Assembly: GCF_028623165.1 (NCBI RefSeq)
Contig: NZ_CP117770.1
Location: 62,001-126,000, forward strand
Length of the DNA: 64,000 nt
Direction: 5' to 3'
Source of the DNA: Nostoc sp. UHCC 0926
Lineage (GTDB): Bacteria; Cyanobacteriota; Cyanobacteriia; Cyanobacteriales; Nostocaceae
Position 1 is the stretch's first letter, and each line of letters starts with the position of its first letter. Made by a program: the position numbers and the translations under genes. The notes under the pieces were generated by a model. The model was not told where the DNA came from. It made no database searches and was given only the letters and a program-made list of their open reading frames with translations. This document shows, in pieces, positions 1 to 7,409 of this stretch.

Positions 1-15
1 CCAAATTTTAAGCCA

Positions 16-324
16 ATGCCTTCGAGGGAACAGCCAATGAATACTTCTAATGATATAGATACAAAGAAGATCATCAAAAAATCCGACAAGCTTACCCTAA
101 GACAGATGAAGTTAATCGAAGAAGCAGAAGACCAACTTCTTCAAGTTGATACCATTAATTCTTCAGCCCCTGTGGTTGAGGAGAAACCAGTAATCACTCA
201 AGAGCCAAGAGAACCTGACTATATTCCGTTCCTTGACAATCCTCCAGTACAGTCTGTTGGCAACTCTGGCTGGCAAGTTTCTGATGTCTGGCGGGATCTG
301 CGCGTGGATAGCTACTCGAATTAA
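16..324 (+). CDS. Hypothetical protein, possibly 5'-incomplete
   Basis: A 102-residue, hydrophilic, charged protein that I do not recognise. The N-terminal third is Lys/Asp/Glu rich and may be helical (around LTLRQMKLIEEAEDQLLQ). The C-terminal part is Pro-rich and ends in a Trp-containing segment (GWQVSDVWRDLRVD). No membrane segment or signal peptide is visible. The frame stays open to the first base of the window, so the true start may lie upstream; ATG codons at 16 and 37 are both possible. It is separated by about 270 bases from the next gene. Function unknown. Confidence 0.45.
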   Translation: MPSREQPMNTSNDIDTKKIIKKSDKLTLRQMKLIEEAEDQLLQVDTINSSAPVVEEKPVITQEPREPDYIPFLDNPPVQSVGNSGWQVSDVWRDLRVDSYSN

Positions 325-598
325 ACCGAAACTAAGGCAACCGCCTGAGCAACTTTTGTAACCTATCTTTGCACTTAGTCAAAGCTATAGTTGAATTGTG
401 CCTATAATAAGTTACGGCTAACTATAACTAAAAGTTAGCACCATGTAAGTGTGTATTGCTGGATTACGCATCAAAGGCAATACCAAAGACAAGCAAAATT
501 TATCGGCAGCGCAATAGTTTCTATTCTGTTGCCAACATGCACCCTCCGCGATCGCATGTTGGAAAAAGAGTGAGCAGAGGAGCAGGGGGGCAGAGGAG
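325..598. other. Intergenic region with small hairpin and repeat-like tail
   Basis: No convincing gene is seen. There is a small hairpin (gctaact/agttagc, arms at about 417-423 and 433-439) and one GCGATCGC octamer near 550. From about 570 the sequence becomes a G-rich gagcagagg/gcaggggg run. It resembles the low-complexity repeat found again inside the relaxase gene at 57148-57270. Confidence 0.4.
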
Positions 599-1006
599 AT
601 GGAGAAAGAACCGATTAAAAGTCATAAAGACTTGAAAGTTTATCAAATGGCTTTTGATGCCGCCATGAGAATCTTTGAACTCTCCAAAAAGTTTCCTGTT
701 GAAGAGCGTTATTCAAAAACCTTTCAGATTCGCCGCTCGTCCCGTTCTGTGTGTGCAAATATGGCAGAGGCTTGGCGAAAACGTCGTTATGAGGCAGCTT
801 TTGTAGCGAAACTGAATGATTGCGAGTCCGAAGCTGCTGAAACTCAGACTTGGATTGAGTTCGCTGTTAAATGTAACTATCTCTCTGTCGAATCAGGTAG
901 AGAACTATATGGAACTTACAACCAAATTTTAGGTGGTCTAGTAAATATGATTGCCAACCCAACACCTTGGTTAATGAAACGTTCGCATTCTTTCTCCTCT
1001 GTGTGA
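599..1006 (+). CDS. Four-helix bundle protein (23S rRNA intervening-sequence protein family)
   Basis: A 135-residue protein of the four-helix-bundle family (the 'S23/IVS' family), usually about 115-130 residues. The characteristic N-terminal block HKDLKVYQMAFDAAMRIFEL and the conserved motif RRSSRSVCANMAEAWRKRRY are present, followed by helices ending in LVNMIANP. The family forms small oligomeric helical bundles of unknown function and is common and multi-copy in cyanobacteria. ATG at 599 is preceded by gaggag at a suitable distance. The last codons and the TGA stop are formed by the left end of the Tn7-like element (tcc tct gtg tga). The natural C-terminus may therefore have been replaced, although the conserved core is complete. 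Confidence 0.8.
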   Translation: MEKEPIKSHKDLKVYQMAFDAAMRIFELSKKFPVEERYSKTFQIRRSSRSVCANMAEAWRKRRYEAAFVAKLNDCESEAAETQTWIEFAVKCNYLSVESGRELYGTYNQILGGLVNMIANPTPWLMKRSHSFSSV

Positions 1007-1157
1007 CTTACACCATAAGCTGTCCGCTTTTGAAACCATAAGTTGTCCGTAGTAGAAGTCCAAAAGCGGATTATTACGTTTAGTAGCCGAACAGTAAAAG
1101 TAATGTTTGGAAATGATAAAGTGACCGAAAGTTCATTATTCAACCATAAACAGTCCG
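1000..1157 (+). repeat. Transposon left end with three TnsB-like sites
   Basis: The terminal sequence TGTGTGACTTAC starts at 1000. Three direct copies of the 15-bp site follow at 1012-1026 (ACCATAAGCTGTCCG), 1035-1049 (ACCATAAGTTGTCCG) and 1143-1157 (ACCATAAACAGTCCG). The first two are 23 bp apart and the third lies just upstream of tnsAB. Tn7-family left ends usually carry three spaced TnsB sites. The third site overlaps the presumed tnsAB promoter/RBS zone, so TnsB could repress its own operon (inference). Confidence 0.8.
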
Positions 1158-1175
1158 AAAGTTACAGATTTCTGT

Positions 1176-3899
1176 ATGCTCAGTGACCAAGAATTTGAAC
1201 AATGGTGTCATCGGCTCGGTTTACCAGAGACGACAAAAGAATTTGTACAGCAAATCCGTTGTTCGGAGCCTGTAAGGAAAGTAGGTGGCGGGGCGAAAAA
1301 TGTTTGTGGTAGCTACCCAAGCCACAAAATGGGAAAAACGATTCAGTTTGAGTCCCACAAAGTAGAATTGCCTGCGATCGTAGAGTACGAAAACGACGAA
1401 GATGTTCTGGAGTACTATGACCAACCAGTTCGTCTAAGCATATCATTTGAGTCGAAAAGCGGGCGTAGGGTGGTGACGAGTCATATTCCTGATTTCTTAG
1501 TGATTCGGCATAACTGTGCAGGGTTTGAAGAATGGAAAACTAGCGAACGTCTCAAAACACTCACTCACAAACAACCCACAAGGTATCAACAAAACGAAAA
1601 TGGTAAATGGCAGGCTCCACCGGTAGAAACTAAAGTTCAATCATTGGGGCTTTACTATCACCTTCGTACAGATCAGGAAATAAACTGGATTGCTTACCGC
1701 AACCATCAGTTTTTGAGGGTTTACTTGAGCCAAGAGAATATAGTTAATCCAGAAGCAAGGACAAGAATTATTGAATCTGTTACAGCTAATCCGGGGATGA
1801 CCCTGAAACAATTACTCTTATCAACAAATACCAGTTGGGTAGATGATATTTATGCCTTGATTGCAACAAAGCAGTTATATGTAGACTTGAAAGGCATAGG
1901 GTTGAGTGAACCAGAAAAAGTTCATCTGTTTAGTAGCCAGCAGGTAGCAGAAGCTTATAACTTAATCATGTCTAAAAAGGCTGCTGCCACCCTTGATAAG
2001 GGGCAACAGATTGATGTGGCGGTTGGTGCAACCGTGTTCTGGGATGGAAAAAGTTTATCTGTAATTCAGATTGGAGAGAAAAAAATTGTTTTGCAAGGTG
2101 AAAATCATCTAATTGGGTTAAGCCATACAGACTTTGAAACACTAATTTCACAAAAAGAAATTACTGGCATTGAAGCTCAAGGAGTAAAATCAACTCAAAT
2201 TTGGGAACAGCTAAAATGCGCTAGCCCAGAAGACTTAGCCGTAGCTAACTACCGCCAGAAAATCATTGAACCATATCTGCATAAAGATCCGCCAACCAAT
2301 AGTCCTGTGTCTGAGCGAACAATTCGCAGATGGAAAGCCAAATATCATTCCGCAGAGGAAACCTATGGTTGGGGTTACATTGGTTTGTTGCCAAATCGTA
2401 AAGACAAAGGAAACCGTGTTGAGCGATTTTCAGATCAAACTTGGGAGTTCATCGATAAAATTATTGAGCAGCATTACGAGAATTTTAAACAGAGAAATAA
2501 ACTGACAACTTACGGTATTCTGGCAAGAGAATGGGAAAAAGCGGGAAAAACAGACCCTTGCCCCAGCCGTACTACGTTTTACAAGCGCATCAACAGTAGA
2601 GCAGATCATAGACAAACTCGGAAGAGGCAAGGAAATCGGGCAGCTTACCAAAAAAGCTCGTTTTATCATGAATTAACGTTCTCGACACCTTGCCACGGAA
2701 GTCGTCCCTTTGAAATTTGTCACATTGACCATACCGAGTTAGATATTGAGTTAGTTTGCCAAAGGACAGGATGTTGTTTGGGTAGACCTTGGGCAACCGT
2801 TTTGATTGATGCTTTCTCCCGGCGTATTTTAGCTATCTATTTAACTTTTGACCCGCCGTCCTATCGCTCCTGCATGATGGTGTTACGAATTTGCGTGCAG
2901 AGACTAGGACGGTTACCAGAGACTTTGGTAGTAGATAACGGTGTAGAATTTGGCAGTATTTACTTTGAAACTCTTTTAGCAGCATTTGGTTGTATAAAGA
3001 AACAACGCCCTGTTGCTAGTCCTAGATTTGGTTCAATAATTGAACGTTTTTTTGGCACCAGTCATACTGAATTCTTCTACAACCTGAAAGGAAACACCCA
3101 AATTACAAAGCAAATTCGCTTAGTGAATAAGACGAATAATCCAAAGGCACAAGCTGTATGGACGTTACCGGAAATATATGAGTATTTTTGTGAATATATT
3201 TATGTAATTTATGATCAGAGAGAACATCCTGCACTAGGACAATCACCATGTGTTGCATTTGAAAAGGGGCTAACTCAAAGTGGAATGCGCTTTGGTCAAA
3301 GAATTGTTAATAATGAAAATTTTCAGATTTTTACTTTGCCATCAACTCCAAAAGGAAGTGCCAAAGTTGTACCAAAGCTTGGGGTAAAAGTTAATCATAT
3401 TTACTACTGGTCAATAGATGATTCTTTTCTCCATCCTCAAGTTGAAGGAACCCAAGTACGTATTAGATATGATCCCTGGGATGTGGGTACGGCTTATGCC
3501 TATGTCAAAAATGCTTGGGTGCGTTGTATTTCACAACATTATTCATCGTTACAAGGACATTCTGAACGAGAAATTCGGCTTGCTAGCATTGAAATACGTC
3601 AGCAGAAAAAGCAGTACAACCAGAAAGTCACAATTAAGGCTAAGGACTTAGCACAGTATCTAGAATCAGCCGAAGCTCAAGAGACTTTACAAATACAACG
3701 ATTACGAGATTTTGCAGCAACTGGAGTTCGTCAAATTGTGTCTTCTAAAATAGTGAAACAAGCACAATCTGTTGTTAAAGAAGATTTAGCCGACATTAAA
3801 AATAATATTACAGAAAAACTAACACTGCCAAATAAATTAGAGGCTCAAGAAATTAATCCCAGGCGAATCCAACCGTACTCTCAACAGGAGCTGTGGTAA
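1176..3899 (+). CDS. tnsAB: TnsA-TnsB fusion transposase of a Tn7-like element
   Basis: A 907-residue fusion. Residues ~30-230 match the TnsA endonuclease: candidate active-site residues are E59, D106 (in HIPDF) and E119/K121 (in EEWK). It should cut the 5' ends of the transposon so that excision is cut-and-paste. Residues ~270-900 match TnsB, an RNase H-fold DDE recombinase with an HTH region (ERTIRRWKAKYHSAEETYGW) and catalytic D518 (HIDHTE), D587 (VVDNGVEF) and E623 (SIIERFFGT); the D-35-E spacing is canonical. All key residues are present, so it looks active. The stop codon overlaps the tnsC start (TAATG), which implies translational coupling. Fusions of this kind occur in type I-B CAST elements, but no CRISPR component is present here. 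Confidence 0.93.
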   Translation: MLSDQEFEQWCHRLGLPETTKEFVQQIRCSEPVRKVGGGAKNVCGSYPSHKMGKTIQFESHKVELPAIVEYENDEDVLEYYDQPVRLSISFESKSGRRVVTSHIPDFLVIRHNCAGFEEWKTSERLKTLTHKQPTRYQQNENGKWQAPPVETKVQSLGLYYHLRTDQEINWIAYRNHQFLRVYLSQENIVNPEARTRIIESVTANPGMTLKQLLLSTNTSWVDDIYALIATKQLYVDLKGIGLSEPEKVHLFSSQQVAEAYNLIMSKKAAATLDKGQQIDVAVGATVFWDGKSLSVIQIGEKKIVLQGENHLIGLSHTDFETLISQKEITGIEAQGVKSTQIWEQLKCASPEDLAVANYRQKIIEPYLHKDPPTNSPVSERTIRRWKAKYHSAEETYGWGYIGLLPNRKDKGNRVERFSDQTWEFIDKIIEQHYENFKQRNKLTTYGILAREWEKAGKTDPCPSRTTFYKRINSRADHRQTRKRQGNRAAYQKSSFYHELTFSTPCHGSRPFEICHIDHTELDIELVCQRTGCCLGRPWATVLIDAFSRRILAIYLTFDPPSYRSCMMVLRICVQRLGRLPETLVVDNGVEFGSIYFETLLAAFGCIKKQRPVASPRFGSIIERFFGTSHTEFFYNLKGNTQITKQIRLVNKTNNPKAQAVWTLPEIYEYFCEYIYVIYDQREHPALGQSPCVAFEKGLTQSGMRFGQRIVNNENFQIFTLPSTPKGSAKVVPKLGVKVNHIYYWSIDDSFLHPQVEGTQVRIRYDPWDVGTAYAYVKNAWVRCISQHYSSLQGHSEREIRLASIEIRQQKKQYNQKVTIKAKDLAQYLESAEAQETLQIQRLRDFAATGVRQIVSSKIVKQAQSVVKEDLADIKNNITEKLTLPNKLEAQEINPRRIQPYSQQELW

Positions 3900-5029
3900 T
3901 GAATTTTCAACGTCCATTTCCACAAGAATTGCTAACAAAATCCTCAACAGAACGGTTGAACTATTTTCATAGCATTACAGTTGGGCATTTACGTTTAAGG
4001 CAAGCTTTAGATGCTTTATTAATCAATCTTCAACAACAAACAGATATTTGTGTTCTGTTTGTTGTTGGACCAGCAGGTGTGGGCAAAACGACTTTAAGGC
4101 TGCGAGCCGAAAAGCTGTTATTGGAAGAGGCATTAACATCCATGAGTCACAATACCTGCCAAATTCCAGTTGCAGGAATAGAAGCAATTCCAGCAGAAGG
4201 TGGAAAGTTTAATTACAAGGATTACTACTTAAGGGTTTTAGAATCTTTGGAACAGCTTTCAGTAACTTTAAGCACTACGAACAGTAAACCTAATTTCCAA
4301 AATCATGCAATTGCTTCCACCACATACTTTGCTTCCAAAAGTTCTGATATTGTACGTCGTGCTTTAGAACAAGCTATGCGGCATCATCAACTGACAGCAC
4401 TAATGGTAGACGAAGCTCAACACCTATTAATGCTAGCTGGTGGGAAGCAAATGCTACACCAGATGAACTGGATAAAATCTATTGCCAATATTACTGGTAC
4501 TGTACATATTTTATTTGGTACTTATGATTTGCTAAACTGTTGCCGTCTTAGTGGTCAAGTCAGCCGACGCAGTGAGGACATTCATTTACCTCGTTATTGT
4601 TCAGATAGCAAAGAAGATGTAACTGAATTTATTCGGATACTTCAAACATTCCAAACGCATTTACCATTAATTGAAGAACCATCTCTGGTAGAAAAGTACG
4701 AATATATTTTGGATTATTCGTTGGGTTGTATTGGTATCCTCAAAACTTGGTTAACAAGAGCTTTACGAACTGCGTTGGCAGACAATGCCCTGACCTTGAG
4801 TTGGAAGCATATTCAACATAACGAGTACTCGAAAGCACGACGTGAACAAATTCAACAAGAGGCAAAAGCTGGAGAACAGCGTTGGCGTAGCGAGGTAGGA
4901 AATCAAATACAAACTCAAATCGAAACTTTAGCACCTGAAGATTTAAGCCAGCCACCTGTGAAAAGGGGCCGTGTCGGAAAGCGTCAACCTAAAAGAGATA
5001 CTGTAGGCATTAATCTAGATGTTAGTTAA
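3899..5029 (+). CDS. tnsC: TnsC-like AAA+ ATPase, transposition regulator
   Basis: A 376-residue AAA+ ATPase. Walker A is GPAGVGKTT (about residues 57-65) and Walker B is ALMVDEAQHLL; the flanking region resembles TnsC/TniB. TnsC-family proteins assemble on target DNA, receive the target signal from TniQ/TnsD and activate TnsAB. The C-terminal tail is basic and Gln-rich, a region that in relatives contacts TnsB. I chose the ATG at 3899, which overlaps the tnsAB stop by one base; a GTG six bases upstream is also in frame. The end overlaps tniQ by 11 bases, so the three genes form one coupled operon. Confidence 0.9.
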   Translation: MNFQRPFPQELLTKSSTERLNYFHSITVGHLRLRQALDALLINLQQQTDICVLFVVGPAGVGKTTLRLRAEKLLLEEALTSMSHNTCQIPVAGIEAIPAEGGKFNYKDYYLRVLESLEQLSVTLSTTNSKPNFQNHAIASTTYFASKSSDIVRRALEQAMRHHQLTALMVDEAQHLLMLAGGKQMLHQMNWIKSIANITGTVHILFGTYDLLNCCRLSGQVSRRSEDIHLPRYCSDSKEDVTEFIRILQTFQTHLPLIEEPSLVEKYEYILDYSLGCIGILKTWLTRALRTALADNALTLSWKHIQHNEYSKARREQIQQEAKAGEQRWRSEVGNQIQTQIETLAPEDLSQPPVKRGRVGKRQPKRDTVGINLDVS

Positions 5030-5846
5030 TCATTATACTAATGACGAGTTGTGGAACTTAGAAAAACCAGTTATTCCACAACGTAGTCGGTTGTTCCCTT
5101 TAGAACCTATTGGCATTGGTACAATCTACGTAGAAAGCTTGAGCGGATATGTAGCTCGTCTTGCTGAACATCATTCTACTACTACCGAACAATTAATTTT
5201 GTCTCAGATTCTTCCCTTGATGGGGCAAAAAATGTCTCAGACAAGTCCCATAGACATCATTAATAATTTTTTTGGAATTCACCACTCTTTAGCAGCTGCA
5301 AATGAAATCAGAGGTATTTTTGCTAAAACTCTAATTCAGGTTCTTGAAGAGTTAACTTTACGTCGAGATTTAGCTAATTTGTCACCCCTAAAATGGGCAA
5401 GTTTGACCTTTGAGTTTAGTTTTCTGCGCTTGTACCAAGCTTGGTGTCCATTGTGTTACACCAGTTGGCGTACCCAGAATCGAATCATCTACAATCCACT
5501 GCTGTGGTTAGTCAACACAATCAAATTTTGCCCCCACCACGAACATCAAACTCTGATTGAGCAGTGTCCTCATTGTGACAAGCAATTTCCACCGTTGACT
5601 AGGTGTTCTCGCCCAGGATATTGCTCAAGCTGTCATTTATGGTTAGGTGGTTTTAGAATCAACCAAAACCTTGATCAACAGGTAGTGGCAGAAAACTCAG
5701 AAAATTTATGGCAGCATCTGTTGATAGGAGATGTTTCCTCTCATCGCAGAGACAAATTGACTTGGCAGTTTATGTGGTTCGATGATGTCGAGGATCTGGT
5801 TGCTAGCGAACCGTCTCAATTTCTGCCGCCTACAAACTTTGGATAA
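5019..5846 (+). CDS. tniQ: TniQ family target-selection protein
   Basis: A 275-residue TniQ/TnsD-family protein. The N-terminal block ESLSGYVARLAEHHS is the family hallmark. Zinc-binding pairs follow: CPLC, CPHH, CPHC and CSSC, in the order expected for TniQ. TniQ proteins link a target-recognition module (a DNA site, or Cascade in CRISPR-associated elements) to TnsC. At 275 residues it lacks the long C-terminal DNA-binding extension of TnsD-type homing proteins, and there is no partner that could supply a guide. What decides the insertion site is therefore unclear. The stop at 5844-5846 lies only six bases before the right-end repeats. Confidence 0.9.
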   Translation: MLVNHYTNDELWNLEKPVIPQRSRLFPLEPIGIGTIYVESLSGYVARLAEHHSTTTEQLILSQILPLMGQKMSQTSPIDIINNFFGIHHSLAAANEIRGIFAKTLIQVLEELTLRRDLANLSPLKWASLTFEFSFLRLYQAWCPLCYTSWRTQNRIIYNPLLWLVNTIKFCPHHEHQTLIEQCPHCDKQFPPLTRCSRPGYCSSCHLWLGGFRINQNLDQQVVAENSENLWQHLLIGDVSSHRRDKLTWQFMWFDDVEDLVASEPSQFLPPTNFG

Positions 5847-5852
5847 TTTTCA

Positions 5853-5897
5853 ACCATAAACTGTCCGTTACGGACAACTTATGGTGTAAGTCACACA
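5853..5897 (+). repeat. Transposon right end, two head-to-head TnsB-like sites
   Basis: The inner site ACCATAAACTGTCCG (5853-5867) is on the + strand. The outer site is its inverted partner (5871-5885), followed by the terminal GTAAGTCACACA ending at 5897. The two sites form a near-palindrome with a 3-bp centre, so the right end is only about 45 bp long. Tn7-type right ends normally carry several overlapping sites in one orientation, so this layout is unusual. Confidence 0.75.
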
Positions 5898-6051
5898 CAA
5901 CAAAGAACAAAAGGCTATGTGAAGGCAAGTGGTATTAATCGGAGATTATATCGGATAAAAGATAAGGGTATCTTATTTTGTGTTGTAGTCTTGTATTACA
6001 ATGTAACTTAAAGCATAATGTGAGCAAACTACTCATTTAATGGTTTCAAGC

Positions 6052-6150
6052 ATGGCAAAACCAACCATTCAAATACCAGATGAACTAGTCAAGCATTTAA
6101 AACCAAAGCAAAACTGCTTACCCCAATTGCTTTGGTTATTCATTGGATAG
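6052..6150 (+). pseudogene. Short antitoxin-like remnant upstream of xisH
   Basis: A 32-codon frame starting MAKPTIQIPDELVKHLKPKQ and stopping at a TAG six bases before the xisH ATG. The start resembles small cyanobacterial antitoxin-like proteins that open with IQIPDEL...LKP and continue for another 40-60 residues. Here the frame stops after LWLFIG. It may be a truncated antitoxin remnant or a small leader peptide. An in-frame ATG at 6040 would add four residues. Homology is judged by eye only. Confidence 0.4.
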
Positions 6151-6155
6151 TTCGT

Positions 6156-6569
6156 ATGGCTCGTGATTTATTCCACAATATTGTGAGGTCTGCATTAGAA
6201 AAAGAGGGTTGGATAATTACAGATGATCCGCTCAATATTAGATGTGGCGGGGTTGATGTTCAAATTGATTTAGGTGCAGAGCGACTTCTAGCTGCCGAAA
6301 AAGCAGGAGAAAAAATAGCAGTTGAAATCAAAAATTTTGTGAGTGCCTCAAAAATTTCTGAATTTCACATGGCGCTAGGACAATTTATTAATTACCGTAC
6401 AGCATTGCGTGTTGAAGAGCCAAATAGAACCTTATTTTTAGCTGTACCATTGGTAACTTATAACGACTTTTTTAACTTGTCTTTTATTCAAACTGTAGTT
6501 AATGAAAACAAATTAAAGCTAATTATTTACAATCTGGAAACTGAGTCAATAGAACAATGGACAAATTAA
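6156..6569 (+). CDS. xisH: XisH family protein (fdxN element excision controlling factor)
   Basis: A 137-residue XisH. It begins MARDLFHNIVRSALEKEGW and carries IDLGAERLLAAEK and AVEIKNF, conserved in the family. The D/E and E-x-K elements suggest a PD-(D/E)XK nuclease-like fold (inference). In Anabaena PCC 7120, xisH and xisI are needed with the recombinase XisF for excision of the fdxN element in heterocysts, but many copies are unlinked to that element. I chose the ATG at 6156, which matches the conserved N-terminus, over an upstream TTG at 6132. It overlaps xisI by 13 bases, indicating a coupled pair. Confidence 0.92.
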   Translation: MARDLFHNIVRSALEKEGWIITDDPLNIRCGGVDVQIDLGAERLLAAEKAGEKIAVEIKNFVSASKISEFHMALGQFINYRTALRVEEPNRTLFLAVPLVTYNDFFNLSFIQTVVNENKLKLIIYNLETESIEQWTN

Positions 6570-6892
6570 ATGAATACCGGACAAAAGTTAGGCAACTGTT
6601 AACTAAATATCTTCAGTACAAGCCTAGTTACGGAGATGTAGAAGTCGAACAGATTTTTGATACGGAACATGACCATTATCAAATTATTAGTGTTGGATGG
6701 AATAATCAGCATCGGATTTATGGGCCAATAATGCATTTAGATATCAAAAATAATAAAATTTGGATTCAACAAAATACAACGGAAGCGGATATTGCTTTAG
6801 AATTGATAGAAATGGGTGTACCTCAACAAGATATTGTCATCGGTTTTCATACTCCTAAAATGCGTAAATTATCGGGATTTTCTGTGGAATAA
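6557..6892 (+). CDS. xisI: XisI family protein (fdxN element excision controlling factor)
   Basis: A 111-residue XisI. It begins MDKLNEYRTKVRQLL and contains HRIYGPIMHLDIKNNKIWIQ and the C-terminal IALELIEMGVPQQDIVIGFH, all hallmark segments, at the usual family length. XisI is always paired with XisH. The exact biochemical role is unknown; genetics in Anabaena places it in control of developmentally programmed excision. Translation is coupled to xisH through the overlap. A tyrosine recombinase follows about 500 bases downstream, although the recombinase known to work with XisHI at the fdxN element (XisF) is a serine recombinase. Confidence 0.93.
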   Translation: MDKLNEYRTKVRQLLTKYLQYKPSYGDVEVEQIFDTEHDHYQIISVGWNNQHRIYGPIMHLDIKNNKIWIQQNTTEADIALELIEMGVPQQDIVIGFHTPKMRKLSGFSVE

Positions 6893-7034
6893 ACATGATG
6901 TAAAATGCATAGTTTCTGCCATATTCTGATTGAGGATGTATTAGTTAATAGAGAGTTATGAGGTAGTAAAAGGACTACTTTATTTTGTATTAAATCGGGT
7001 AAAATTTTGTTGTGATAGCCACAAGTTGTCAATC

Positions 7035-7349
7035 ATGCTTTATTACAAACTCGTAGGACATACCCCTGTTGCTGTTAATTCATTGTCAGAGTGGCAAGAT
7101 TATTTTCACTCAGTACAAGATTCAGGACAACATCTAGTTGCCGAAACTATAGTTGGGGATGCCAAAGTATCAACTAGTTTTTCAGGATTCGATCTCACTT
7201 TTGGAGATCCCCCGTTGCTTTTTGAAACGATGGTTTTAGGCGGGCCTCATCACGGGAGAATACAGCGTTATTCTACATGGGAGCAGGCACTAACGGGTCA
7301 CGATCGTACCGTCGTAGAAGTCATGACTACCTCACCACCAGATGAGTAG
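7035..7349 (+). CDS. Hypothetical small protein
   Basis: About 104 residues, beginning MLYYKLVGHTPVAV (ATG at 7035; a TTG nine bases upstream is also in frame). The sequence has SEWQDYF and a central Gly-rich stretch, with no membrane segment. Proteins starting in this way and ending with TVVEVMTT are reminiscent of phage-derived or mobile-element proteins, but I cannot name a family with confidence. It lies between xisHI and the recombinase and has its own upstream space, so it may be separately transcribed. Confidence 0.55.
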   Translation: MLYYKLVGHTPVAVNSLSEWQDYFHSVQDSGQHLVAETIVGDAKVSTSFSGFDLTFGDPPLLFETMVLGGPHHGRIQRYSTWEQALTGHDRTVVEVMTTSPPDE

Positions 7350-7409
7350 TCTCAAATCAATACAGGATTATATTTAATACTTAATACTTAATAATTTACA
7401 CAAAACTGG

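Larger units (their letters stand above)
1000..5897 (+). mobile_element. Compact Tn7-like transposon (TnsAB-TnsC-TniQ), no cargo
   Basis: A 4.9-kb element bounded by inverted ends TGTGTGACTTACACCATAAG (left, from 1000) and its reverse complement (right, to 5897). Both ends contain copies of a 15-bp site, ACCATAARYWGTCCG, the likely TnsB-binding repeat. It contains only three overlapping genes: tnsAB (fused), tnsC and tniQ. There is no cargo, no second TniQ/TnsD, no cas gene and no CRISPR array. Fused TnsA-TnsB is known from type I-B CRISPR-associated transposons and from some guide-free Tn7-like elements. The flanks 995-999 (tcctc) and 5898-5902 (caaca) do not form the expected 5-bp target duplication. 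Confidence 0.88.

Noticed and set aside
916-1143. Minus-strand gene across the transposon left end
   Set aside because: It crosses the transposon boundary and the TnsB-like sites and overlaps the four-helix bundle gene; it is a chance frame.
1000-5897. CRISPR-associated transposon (CAST)
   Set aside because: TnsAB fusion, TnsC and TniQ look CAST-like, but no cas gene, tracrRNA-like region or spacer-repeat array is present inside the element or nearby.
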